Below, piece by piece: positions 53,376 to 64,000 of a DNA stretch of 64,000 nucleotides. Below the pieces are notes generated by a model. The model searched no databases. It was not told the origin of the DNA and saw only the letters and a list, made by a program, of their open reading frames with translations. Source of the DNA: Pseudomonas sp. GTDB lineage: Bacteria; Pseudomonadota; Gammaproteobacteria; Pseudomonadales; Pseudomonadaceae. The stretch covers positions 1 to 64,000 of the forward strand of contig NZ_JAUYNT010000010.1 of the NCBI RefSeq assembly GCF_030698175.1, in the 5' to 3' direction. The position numbers and the translations under genes are program-made. Each line of letters begins with the position of its first letter. Position 1 is the first letter of the stretch.

Positions 53376-53583
53376 TGGGCAAATTCCTCGTGTCGCAGCG
53401 CGCATGCATGATCCATGCAGCGTAAAGCCGCACAGTTTAACAGCCACCGCCGCGGGCTGCGGGATTGAAACTGGCGACGCGCTTTAGCCCATTATCAACC
53501 GCTTGGATGATCCTAGGCGGCCTCCGCCGGCCGGCCTAAACTCGGGCTTATCAGCCAAGGTATGGCCCACTTCACACGGTCTG

Positions 53584-53604
53584 ACTTCCCACTTCCCACT
53601 TCCC
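53584..53604 (+). repeat. Three tandem ACTTCCC units
   Basis: ACTTCCC is repeated three times without interruption, ending 21 bases upstream of the acyl-CoA dehydrogenase start. It may be slip-prone and could change with replication errors. No regulatory role is known. Confidence 0.7.
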
Positions 53605-53625
53605 GTATGCATAAAGGTACGTCCG

Positions 53626-55443
53626 ATGTCCGAGACTCTGCTCAGCGCCCGCAACCTGGCCTTCGAACTCTATGAAGTGCTCGACGCCTGCGCCCTCACC
53701 CAGCGCCCGCGTTTCGCCGAACACAGCCGCGAGACCTTCGACGCCGCCATCGGCACCGCCCGCAGCATCGCCGAAAACCTGTTCGCCCCGCACAACCGCA
53801 AAGGCGACGAGCACGAGCCGCAGTACGTGGACGGCGCCGCAGTGCTGATCCCCGAGGTCAAACCGGCGGTGGACGCCTTTCTCCAAGCCGGCTTTCTGAA
53901 TGCCACTCGCGAGTTCGAGGCCGGCGGCATGCAGCTGCCCAACCTGCTGTCGCAAGCCTGCTTCGCGCATTTTCAGTCGGCCAACGCGGCGACCACCTCC
54001 TACCCCTTCCTGACCATGGGCGCCGCTAACCTGATCGAAAGCTTCGGCAGCGATGAGCAGAAAGCCCGCTTCCTGCAGCCGATGATCGACGGCCGTTTCT
54101 TCGGCACCATGGCCCTGACCGAACCGCATGCAGGCTCATCCTTATCGGACTTGCGCACCAAAGCCGAACCGGCCAGCGACGGCAGCTACCGGATCAAGGG
54201 CAACAAGATCTTTATTTCCGGTGGCGATCATCCGCTCTCCGAGAACATCGTGCACATGGTGCTGGCCCGCCTGCCGGACGCGCCGCCTGGGGTCAAAGGC
54301 ATCAGCCTGTTTATCGTGCCCAAGTTTCTGGTCAAGGATGACGGCTCACTGGGCCCGCGCAACGACGTGATCCTCGCCGGTCTGTTCCACAAAATGGGCT
54401 GGCGCGGCACCACCTCCACCGCGCTGAATTTTGGTGATAAAGGCGAGTGTGTCGGCTACCTGGTGGGCAAGCCCCATGCCGGCCTCTCCTATATGTTCCA
54501 GATGATGAACGAGGCGCGCATCGGCGTCGGCATGGGCGCGGTGATGCTCGGCTACGCCGGCTACCTGTACTCGCTGGACTACGCCCGCCAGCGCCCGCAA
54601 GGCCGGTTGCCGGATGGCAAGGACGCGACCAGCCCGCAAGTGGCGATCATCGAACACGCCGATGTGCGGCGCATGCTGCTGACCCAGAAGGCCTACGTCG
54701 AAGGCGCTTTCGACCTCGGCCTGTATGCCGCCCGGCTGTTCGACGACACCCAGACCCTGGACACCGAAGATGAGCGCAAGACTGCCCTGGAGCTGCTCGA
54801 CCTGCTCACCCCAATCGTCAAATCCTGGCCCTCGGAGTTCTGCCTCAAGGCCAACGAACTGGCGATTCAGATTCTCGGTGGCCACGGCTACACCCGCGAA
54901 TACCCGGTGGAGCAGTATTACCGCGACAACCGCCTCAACCCGATCCACGAAGGCACCCACGGCATCCAATCCCTCGACCTGCTGGGCCGCAAGGTGGCGA
55001 TGAACAACGGCGCGGCGCTTAAGCAACTGGTCAAGCTGATTCAAGGTTGCTGCCAGCGCGCCGGCCAGTTCGACTCACTCACCACGCTGCGCCAGCCGTT
55101 GGAGCAATTGTTGGCGCGCCTGTCGGTCGTCACCCTGGCGCTGCTGGGCGATCTGCTGAGCGGCAAGGTCAATCAAGGCCTGGCCAATTCCGCGCTGTAC
55201 CTGAAAGTCTTTGGCCATATGGTCATCGGCTGGCGCTGGCTGGAGCAGGCGATCCGCGCCGAAGCAGGCCTGGCACTGATCAGCAACGGCCAGGGCAACC
55301 CGGCCGATGTGGCTTTCTACCAAGGCAAGCTGCAAGCCGCCCGCTACTTTCTGACTTGGGAAGTGCCCAGCTGCCACCACGAGTTAGCCATCCTCGAAGC
55401 CCGCGACGACACCTGCCTGGGCATGCAGGACGCCTGGTTCTAA
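53626..55443 (+). CDS. Acyl-CoA dehydrogenase, large form
   Basis: The 605-residue product is the longer acyl-CoA dehydrogenase type found next to DmdC-like enzymes, with an extra C-terminal four-helix portion. Motifs: ALTEPHAGSSLSDLRTKA in the flavin region, IKGNKIFISGGDHPLSENIV, FHKMGWRGTTSTALNFG, and AIQILGGHGYTREYPVEQYY with NPIHEGTHGIQSLDLLGRK at the C-terminal substrate site. Catalytic glutamate is expected in the NPIHEGTHG segment. The substrate is not evident. The ATG at 53626 (MSETLLSARNL) has a weak AAAGG upstream. A terminator follows at 55475. It corresponds to PA5020 by order. Confidence 0.92.
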   Translation: MSETLLSARNLAFELYEVLDACALTQRPRFAEHSRETFDAAIGTARSIAENLFAPHNRKGDEHEPQYVDGAAVLIPEVKPAVDAFLQAGFLNATREFEAGGMQLPNLLSQACFAHFQSANAATTSYPFLTMGAANLIESFGSDEQKARFLQPMIDGRFFGTMALTEPHAGSSLSDLRTKAEPASDGSYRIKGNKIFISGGDHPLSENIVHMVLARLPDAPPGVKGISLFIVPKFLVKDDGSLGPRNDVILAGLFHKMGWRGTTSTALNFGDKGECVGYLVGKPHAGLSYMFQMMNEARIGVGMGAVMLGYAGYLYSLDYARQRPQGRLPDGKDATSPQVAIIEHADVRRMLLTQKAYVEGAFDLGLYAARLFDDTQTLDTEDERKTALELLDLLTPIVKSWPSEFCLKANELAIQILGGHGYTREYPVEQYYRDNRLNPIHEGTHGIQSLDLLGRKVAMNNGAALKQLVKLIQGCCQRAGQFDSLTTLRQPLEQLLARLSVVTLALLGDLLSGKVNQGLANSALYLKVFGHMVIGWRWLEQAIRAEAGLALISNGQGNPADVAFYQGKLQAARYFLTWEVPSCHHELAILEARDDTCLGMQDAWF

Positions 55444-55474
55444 ACCAGGCTGAGCAGCGCATTCCGAGCCAATC

Positions 55475-55515
55475 ACGCCCCGCCCAGTTCAGACTGTGTG
55501 GCGGGGCGTTTTTTT
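55475..55515 (+). terminator. Rho-independent terminator after the acyl-CoA dehydrogenase
   Basis: ACGCCCCGCC faces GGCGGGGCGT with a 16-base centre, followed by seven T residues. It begins 32 bases after the stop codon. Confidence 0.88.
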
Positions 55516-55600
55516 GACAGTCCGCTCAAGCCACAGGTTAGAATTCGGCATGCGCCCTGCATAGCAGAGCCAACCCCGTTTTTTATCTCGGAGTACGCCT

Positions 55601-57346
<1,746 letters not shown>

Positions 57347-57383
57347 ACTCCCCACTCTTTCAAGAGCCTTACGAAGCGCCACC

Positions 57384-60300
57384 ATGCCCTCTTTTTTGCG
57401 TAATCTTTTCGTTGCCACCCTGCTCGGGCTTTGCCTGTCCATTCAACCCGCGCAAGCAGCAGAACTGCCGTCCAGTGCCCAGCTGCAAAGCACGCTGGAC
57501 AGCCTAGCCGAGCGCAAACTGCCGGAAGCCGAGCAAAAGGCGCTGCAGAAGACCCTTGAGCAAACCCTGAGTTTTATCAATCAGGCCGACGCCAGCAACA
57601 AGGCGCTGGCCCAGCTGAAAATCCAACTGGCCAGCGCGCCGCAGCAGATCAACGACGCCCAACGTGAGCTGGCCCGCCTGCAGGCCAGTCCCGCCAAACC
57701 GGTGGCGCAGCGTTATGGCAGCGCCCCCGCAGCGCAACTGGAGGAGTTGCTGAGCAAGCGCAGCAGCCAGCTGAGCGGCTGGCAAGCAGCGCTGAGCGAC
57801 GCCAATAGCCTGCTGATCACCTCGCAAACCCGGCCGGAACGCGCCCAAGCGGAAATCAGCAACAGCCAGATCCGCCTGCAGGCCATCAGCAGCCAGCTCA
57901 AAAATGGCAAAGACAGCGGCAAAGTCAGCAGCCCCGAGCAGCGCACTTTACTGCTGGCCGAACAAGCCGCATTGAATGCCCAGTTACTGCTGCGTCGCAG
58001 TGAACTGGCCGGCAACAGCCAGTTGCAGGATATCGGCAGCAGCCAGCGCGACCTGCTGACCGCGCGGATTACCCGCAGCGAGCAGGAAACCCGTGAGTTG
58101 CAGACGCTGATCAACGACAAGCGCCGCCTGCAGTCGGAAAAAACCGTCGCCGAACTCTCGGCCGAGGTGCAGAACGCCGGCGCCGGCAGCGTGCTGGCCA
58201 GCGAAAGCGCGGCCAACCTGAAAATTTCCGACTATTTGCTGCGCACCACCACGCGCCTCAATGAGCTGACCGAACAGAACCTGCAAACCAAGCAACAACA
58301 GGACAACCTCAACCAGAGCGATCAGGCCCTGGACGAACAGATCAGCGTGCTCAAGGGCAGCCTGCTGCTGGCCAAAATCCTCAACCAGCAAAAACAGGCG
58401 CTGCCGCAGATTCGGGTGGAAAAAAACCTCGCCGATGAAATCGCCGATATCCGCCTCTATCAGTTCGAACTGGGCCAGCAACGCGAAAAAATCAGCAGCC
58501 CCAGCCTGTATGTCGATCAGCTACTGGCCAGCCAATCCGCCGAACAGGTCACCCACGAGCTGCGCAAAGCCCTGCTGGAACTGGTGCTTAGCCGCAGCGC
58601 ACTGCTGGAGCAGTTGAACCGCGAACTCAATGAGCTGCTCAACCAGTCGATCACCCTGCAACTGAGCCAGAAGCAGCTGCAAAGCACCGCGAAAACCCTG
58701 CGCACCACCCTCGACGAGCAACTGTTCTGGATTCCCAGTAACAAACCCCTCGACCTCGCGTGGCTGAAACAAATACCGCACCAGCTGGAACGCCAATTCG
58801 GCGCCATCCCCTGGGGCTCGGCGGCCAAAGAGCTGTGGGCCGGGCTGATCAATCAACCCTTGCTGTTTCTGCCGCTGCTGTTGCTGATCGGCGTGCTGCT
58901 GTGGAAGCGCAGCTACCTGTACCAGAAGCTTGACGAGCTGCATCAGGACATTGGCCATTTCAAGCGTGACAGCCAACTGCACACGCCCCTGGCCTTGCTG
59001 TTGAACCTGCTGCTAGCACTGCCGGTCGGACTGTTTTTGGCGCTCTGTGGCTTTGCCCTGCAAATCGATGCCCGCGGCCAGAACGCCAGCCTCGGCGCCG
59101 CACTGATGCAGATGGCCGAGACCTGGATGCTGTTCTACACCACCTACCGGATACTCAGCCCGGGCGGGGTGGCCGAACTGCATTTCCGCTGGAACCGCCC
59201 GCAAGTGGCCTTTTTGCACTCCAAGGTGCGCCTGCTCGGCCTGATCGTCATGGCCCTGGTGGCGGTGAGCACCGTGGCCGAACACCAGCAAGACGTCCTC
59301 GACAAGGACGTGATGGGCATCGGCATCGTGCTCACCTGCTTCTTAGGGATGGCCTGGCTGCTGACCAAAATGGTCTTCAGCGACCCCGTCCGCGAACACG
59401 CATCCCCCTTGCGCCAAGCCATAGGTATAGGTTTTATCGCCTTGCCGCTATGCCTCAGCGTGGCCGTGATGCTCGGCTACTTCTACACCGCACTGAAGCT
59501 CAGCGACCGGCTGATCGAAACCCTCTACCTGCTGATCGTCTGGCTGATGATCGAAGCCACCTTCGTCCGCGGTCTGGGCGTCGCGGCGCGGCGCTTGGCT
59601 TACCAGCGCGCGCAGAGCAAACGTCAGGCACAGGCCAAAGACGGCGCCGATGGCAGCGAGGCCGGCGAAGAGCCAGCCCTGCATATCGACCAGGTCAATG
59701 AGCAGTCCTTGCGCCTGATCAACTTGGCCCTGTTCGGTCTGTTTCTCGCTGGCCTGTACTGGGTGTGGGCCGACCTGATCAGCGTGTTCGCCTACCTCGA
59801 CAACGTCACCCTCTACGAGTATTCCAGCGGCACCGGCGATACCGCCAGCATGGTGCCGATCAGCCTCAGCGACCTGCTCGGCGCCCTGGTGATCATCGTC
59901 ATTTCCGCCGCCCTGGCGCGCAACCTGCCGGGCCTGCTTGAGGTCTTGGTGCTGTCGCGACTGAACCTCGGCCAAGGCAGCGCCTACGCCACCACCACCC
60001 TGCTGTCCTATGCGATTGCCGCCCTCGGTTTTGTCGCCACCCTGTCGACCCTCGGGGTCAGCTGGGACAAGCTGCAATGGCTGGTCGCCGCCCTGTCCCT
60101 GGGCATTGGTTTCGGCATGCAGGAGATCTTCGCCAACTTTATCTCCGGCCTGATCATTCTGTTCGAGCGCCCGGTACGCATCGGCGACACCGTGACCATC
60201 GGCGCGCTGTCGGGCACCGTGAGCCGGATTCAGATCCGCGCCACCACCATCACCGATTTCGACCGCAAAGAAATCATCGTGCCGAACAAGACCTTCGTCA

Positions 60301-60719
60301 CCGATCAGCTGATCAACTGGTCACTGACCGACACCGTGACCCGCGTGGTACTGAACATCGGCCTAGCCTACGAGACCGATCTGCCGCTGGCGCGCAAGCT
60401 GATCATGGCCGCCGCTCAGAGCAACGTGCGGGTATTGCGCGAGCCTGAGCCGCAGCTGTTCTTCGTCAATATCGGCCCCAGCGCCTTCAACTTCGACTTG
60501 CGTATCCATGTGCGCGATCTGGGCGATCGCCTGCCAGCCAGCGACGAACTGCTCAGCGAGATTGTCGAGCGCTTCCGCGAGCACAAGGTGGAGATGGCCT
60601 TCAACCAGATGGATATCTTCGTCAAGAACCTGCAAGGCCAGGAGGCGCAGCTGGGTAGCACTCAGCAACCCTTGGCTGCCCTGCCGAAAGCCGCCGCCGA
60701 GCCCGGCGACGACGCCTGA
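57384..60719 (+). CDS. mscK: Large mechanosensitive ion channel, MscK/KefA-like
   Basis: MscS-type channels open under membrane tension to release solutes after osmotic downshock. The 1111-residue product has a signal peptide (residues about 1-26, ending AQAAE), a long periplasmic coiled-coil-rich region (about 30-470), a set of about eleven membrane helices (about 480-940), and a C-terminal MscS domain with GIGFGMQEIFANFISGLIIL, FERPVRIGDTVTIGALSGTV and NKTFVTDQLINWSL. Length and layout resemble E. coli MscK. The ATG at 57384 begins the signal peptide. It lies 37 bases after nhaP2. Confidence 0.93.
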   Translation: MPSFLRNLFVATLLGLCLSIQPAQAAELPSSAQLQSTLDSLAERKLPEAEQKALQKTLEQTLSFINQADASNKALAQLKIQLASAPQQINDAQRELARLQASPAKPVAQRYGSAPAAQLEELLSKRSSQLSGWQAALSDANSLLITSQTRPERAQAEISNSQIRLQAISSQLKNGKDSGKVSSPEQRTLLLAEQAALNAQLLLRRSELAGNSQLQDIGSSQRDLLTARITRSEQETRELQTLINDKRRLQSEKTVAELSAEVQNAGAGSVLASESAANLKISDYLLRTTTRLNELTEQNLQTKQQQDNLNQSDQALDEQISVLKGSLLLAKILNQQKQALPQIRVEKNLADEIADIRLYQFELGQQREKISSPSLYVDQLLASQSAEQVTHELRKALLELVLSRSALLEQLNRELNELLNQSITLQLSQKQLQSTAKTLRTTLDEQLFWIPSNKPLDLAWLKQIPHQLERQFGAIPWGSAAKELWAGLINQPLLFLPLLLLIGVLLWKRSYLYQKLDELHQDIGHFKRDSQLHTPLALLLNLLLALPVGLFLALCGFALQIDARGQNASLGAALMQMAETWMLFYTTYRILSPGGVAELHFRWNRPQVAFLHSKVRLLGLIVMALVAVSTVAEHQQDVLDKDVMGIGIVLTCFLGMAWLLTKMVFSDPVREHASPLRQAIGIGFIALPLCLSVAVMLGYFYTALKLSDRLIETLYLLIVWLMIEATFVRGLGVAARRLAYQRAQSKRQAQAKDGADGSEAGEEPALHIDQVNEQSLRLINLALFGLFLAGLYWVWADLISVFAYLDNVTLYEYSSGTGDTASMVPISLSDLLGALVIIVISAALARNLPGLLEVLVLSRLNLGQGSAYATTTLLSYAIAALGFVATLSTLGVSWDKLQWLVAALSLGIGFGMQEIFANFISGLIILFERPVRIGDTVTIGALSGTVSRIQIRATTITDFDRKEIIVPNKTFVTDQLINWSLTDTVTRVVLNIGLAYETDLPLARKLIMAAAQSNVRVLREPEPQLFFVNIGPSAFNFDLRIHVRDLGDRLPASDELLSEIVERFREHKVEMAFNQMDIFVKNLQGQEAQLGSTQQPLAALPKAAAEPGDDA

Positions 60720-60746
60720 GTCTGGACGCCGACCGGTAACTCCTAG

Positions 60747-62288
<1,542 letters not shown>

Positions 62289-62586
62289 CTCGCGGGACAC
62301 TCGAGACCGCAAGCTCAGCCCTTAAGGCGCAGTGCACCTCGAACCAGGCAACCAATCTACAGGTCACTTACCCTGGAACTTTGGCCTTGTGCGGCGGCAT
62401 GCCCTTGAGGCCAGCTACAATTTGCCCAGCGGTACGCGGATCACTGGGGCAGCGCCACACCGCTGACCGAGGTTAATCCGCCCGCCTCAGCACAAAACCC
62501 GAGGCAACCCAACGAGCCCCATAATCTCGGTGGCACTTAGCTGTGGCGTGCCAAGCACTGCCTCCCCGGCCAAACAAGGAGTTCCA
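62289..62586. other. Intergenic region without recognised features
   Basis: About 300 bases between selO and the solute-binding gene show no clear gene, RNA or repeat. AAGGAG just before 62587 is the ribosome-binding site of the next gene. There is no obvious terminator for selO. Confidence 0.5.
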
Positions 62587-63381
62587 ATGAACAGCGCAGG
62601 CGTTCGTGACATGGCCGCCGCCCTACTGCTGATCCCTGGGGGGTTCTCGCCCCAGACACAGGCCGCCGAGCAGCTGCGTATCGCCTCGGACGACTGGTGC
62701 CCTTATGTCTGCGCAGCAGAACATCAACTGACTGGCGGTTTTCTGGTTGAGCTGGTTAGTCGAGCCATGGCGTCCCAGGGTTACCGCGTCGAACCTCTGC
62801 TGCTGCCGCTCAGTCGCGCCATAGCGTCGACCGAGAATGGCAAGGTGGAAGGCGTATATGCCCCCCCCATAGATGCAAGGTTGCGCCTTAGTGCACCACT
62901 GGCGTACTCCCGCGCCTGTTTCTACACCCGCACCGACGAGAACTGGTCTTACCTGGGGCTCGACTCGCTGCGCTCAATACAACTCGGGGTGATCCCTGAC
63001 TACGGCTACGACGATGGCCCCATGGATGCGTACATCCTGAACAATCAGAACAATCACTCGACGATTAGCTTTTCATACGGTGAAAAAGCCAGTAGCAATA
63101 ACCTGCAAAGACTTCTCGGCAGGCGCTTTCCGGTATTGCTGGAACATGCGACGGTCATACAGCACTTAAGCAGCGCATTGGGGGTGAGCAACAAGATTCG
63201 CCTCGCCGGCTGCCTCGAGCAGCCATTGCCGCTGACCATCGGTTTTGCCAAAGCGGATATTCGCGCGGGCGCCTGGCTGCAGGCGTTGCGCCTCGGGCTG
63301 CAGAAGGTCACCGCTGCGGGTGAGCTGCGCGAGTTACAGCGCAAGTACCAGCTCTCGAACGATGGCTCTGCCAGCCCCTAA
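62587..63381 (+). CDS. Periplasmic solute-binding protein, SBP_bac_3 family
   Basis: The 264-residue product has a signal peptide-like start (MNSAGVRDMAAALLLIPGGF, cleavage near QAAE) followed by the family fold: RIASDDWCPYVCAAEHQLTG, GFLVELVSRAMASQGYRVEP, VEGVYAPPIDARLRLSAPLA and SIQLGVIPDYGYDDGPMD. These proteins bind amino acids or related small molecules and deliver them to an ABC importer, or serve as a sensor domain. No permease or ATPase gene is nearby, so it may be an orphan; several such Pseudomonas orphans are known. A cysteine pair (WCPYVC) near the start is unusual. The ligand is unknown. Confidence 0.8.
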   Translation: MNSAGVRDMAAALLLIPGGFSPQTQAAEQLRIASDDWCPYVCAAEHQLTGGFLVELVSRAMASQGYRVEPLLLPLSRAIASTENGKVEGVYAPPIDARLRLSAPLAYSRACFYTRTDENWSYLGLDSLRSIQLGVIPDYGYDDGPMDAYILNNQNNHSTISFSYGEKASSNNLQRLLGRRFPVLLEHATVIQHLSSALGVSNKIRLAGCLEQPLPLTIGFAKADIRAGAWLQALRLGLQKVTAAGELRELQRKYQLSNDGSASP

Positions 63382-63383
63382 AA

Positions 63384-63403
63384 AAGGTGGCGCAAGACCA
63401 CCC
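63384..63403 (+). terminator. Possible terminator after the solute-binding gene
   Basis: AAGGTGGCGCAAGACCACCC forms a five-pair GGTGG..CCACC stem with a short loop, 3 bases past the stop codon, followed by CTGTTCTTG. The T content is low, so confidence is modest. Confidence 0.3.
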
Positions 63404-63497
63404 TGTTCTTGTCGCATCCGCCCGCCCTGAGCGGCTAACCTGGCTCGGCTCTAGCAGGCCAACTAGGTCAGCACCGACAGCTGTCTGCCGCGAAGTC

Positions 63498-64000
63498 TCA
63501 AGGCATCAGCAGCCACTCCAGCCCCATGGCCACATGCAGTTCGGCGCTATCAAACAAAGGCAGGGGCGGACTGCAACCATCGAGCAACAAGCCGATTTCG
63601 GTGCAACCCAAGATCGCCGCCTCGGCTCCTTGCGCCTGCAGGGCTTGCAGCTGTTGCAGATAGAACACGCGCGAGGCATCGGTGAATTGCCCGCAGCAGA
63701 GTTCGGCAAAGATAACCCGGTCGATCTCGGCCATGGCCGCCGGCTCCGGCACCAACACCTGAATACCGAAGCGTTCAAGGCGCAGGCGGTAGAAGTTCTC
63801 CTGCATGGTAAAGCGCGTGCCGAGCAGTGCCGCGCGGCGGACTCCCGCTTGCTGCAAGGCCTGGCCGACCGCATCGCCGATATGCAGCAACGGAATGCTC
63901 AGCGCCGCTTCCAGCGCCGGCGCGACCTTGTGCATGGTGTTAGTCGCCAACAGCAAAGCCGTGGCCCCGGCCTGTTGCAAACCCTGCGCCGCGACCACTA
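63498..64000 (-). CDS. Aspartate/glutamate racemase family protein, N-terminus outside window
   Basis: The visible 167 residues form the C-terminal part of an amino-acid racemase of the YgeA-like type. LLLATNTMHKVAPALEAALS contains the catalytic-Thr TNTMHK motif (E. coli YgeA uses Thr and Cys). LGCTEIGLLLDGCSPPLPLF holds the catalytic cysteine in GCTEI. The chain ends MGLEWLLMP. The gene converges with the solute-binding gene, 116 bases away. The 5' part extends past base 64000, so length and start are unknown. Confidence 0.85.
   Translation of the reverse strand, partial: VVAAQGLQQAGATALLLATNTMHKVAPALEAALSIPLLHIGDAVGQALQQAGVRRAALLGTRFTMQENFYRLRLERFGIQVLVPEPAAMAEIDRVIFAELCCGQFTDASRVFYLQQLQALQAQGAEAAILGCTEIGLLLDGCSPPLPLFDSAELHVAMGLEWLLMP

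Noticed and set aside
62289..62586. Possible tRNA or small RNA in the selO downstream gap
   Set aside because: No cloverleaf pattern, CCA end or clear promoter and terminator could be found by eye.

Overview
The window looks like a chromosomal segment of a Pseudomonas species. By eye the coding DNA is GC-rich, at about 60-65%. From memory, the gene order follows the P. aeruginosa PAO1 stretches PA4973-PA4974 and PA4988-PA5023: thiC, a tolC-type gene, waaA, a LysR gene, emrE, an oxidase and aldo-keto reductase pair, two acyl-CoA dehydrogenases, hldE, the LPS core locus, ilvE, glnE, aceEF, dipA, msrA, rlmJ, an acyl-CoA dehydrogenase, nhaP2, a large mechanosensitive channel and selO. No tRNA, rRNA, CRISPR array or prophage was seen. 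The only conventional mobile element is the start of an IS5-family transposase cut by the left edge.

Layout. 0-4.2 kb: IS5 end, then thiC with a TPP riboswitch, divergent from an OpmH/TolC-like outer membrane channel. 4.4-14.9 kb: waaA, LysR regulator, SMR efflux protein, FAD oxidase with aldo-keto reductase, a Nudix-like protein, a two-gene acyl-CoA dehydrogenase operon and hldE. 15-35 kb: the lipopolysaccharide region, with dnpA, mig-14, msbA, a kinase-fold protein, an AT-rich waaL, five glycosyltransferases, a carbamoyltransferase, four consecutive kinase-fold genes ending in waaP, then waaG, waaC and waaF. Most of these are on the minus strand with overlapping or near-abutting ends, so they form one or a few operons that build and phosphorylate the core oligosaccharide and attach O antigen. 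35-44 kb: ilvE, glnE and the pyruvate dehydrogenase genes aceE-aceF. 44-52 kb: a small secreted protein, a DipA-like c-di-GMP phosphodiesterase, msrA, a small membrane protein, and an HD-GYP phosphodiesterase abutting a hybrid sensor kinase. 52.5-64 kb: rlmJ, an acyl-CoA dehydrogenase, a K+/H+ antiporter next to an MscK-like channel, selO, a solute-binding protein and a truncated amino-acid racemase.

Between genes the window is rich in short palindromic repeats. One superfamily has arms reading GTAGGGTGGGTTAG or GTAGGATGGGTTGAGCG facing their complements, sometimes nested in an outer inverted repeat resembling TGTACCCGTTACGTGTTGCA. A second family has the core TTAACGCCGCAT..CGAGCGCAGTAGTTTT; one copy supplies a gene's stop codon and another lies between likely regulator sites and aceE.

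I found no clearly new defence or biosynthetic system. The most interesting leads are the nested repeat family, a duplicated gene end beside one copy, kinase-fold LPS proteins lacking the catalytic aspartate, the HD-GYP and hybrid kinase pair, paired palindromes upstream of aceE, and a possible upstream thiC start created by the riboswitch 3' strand.
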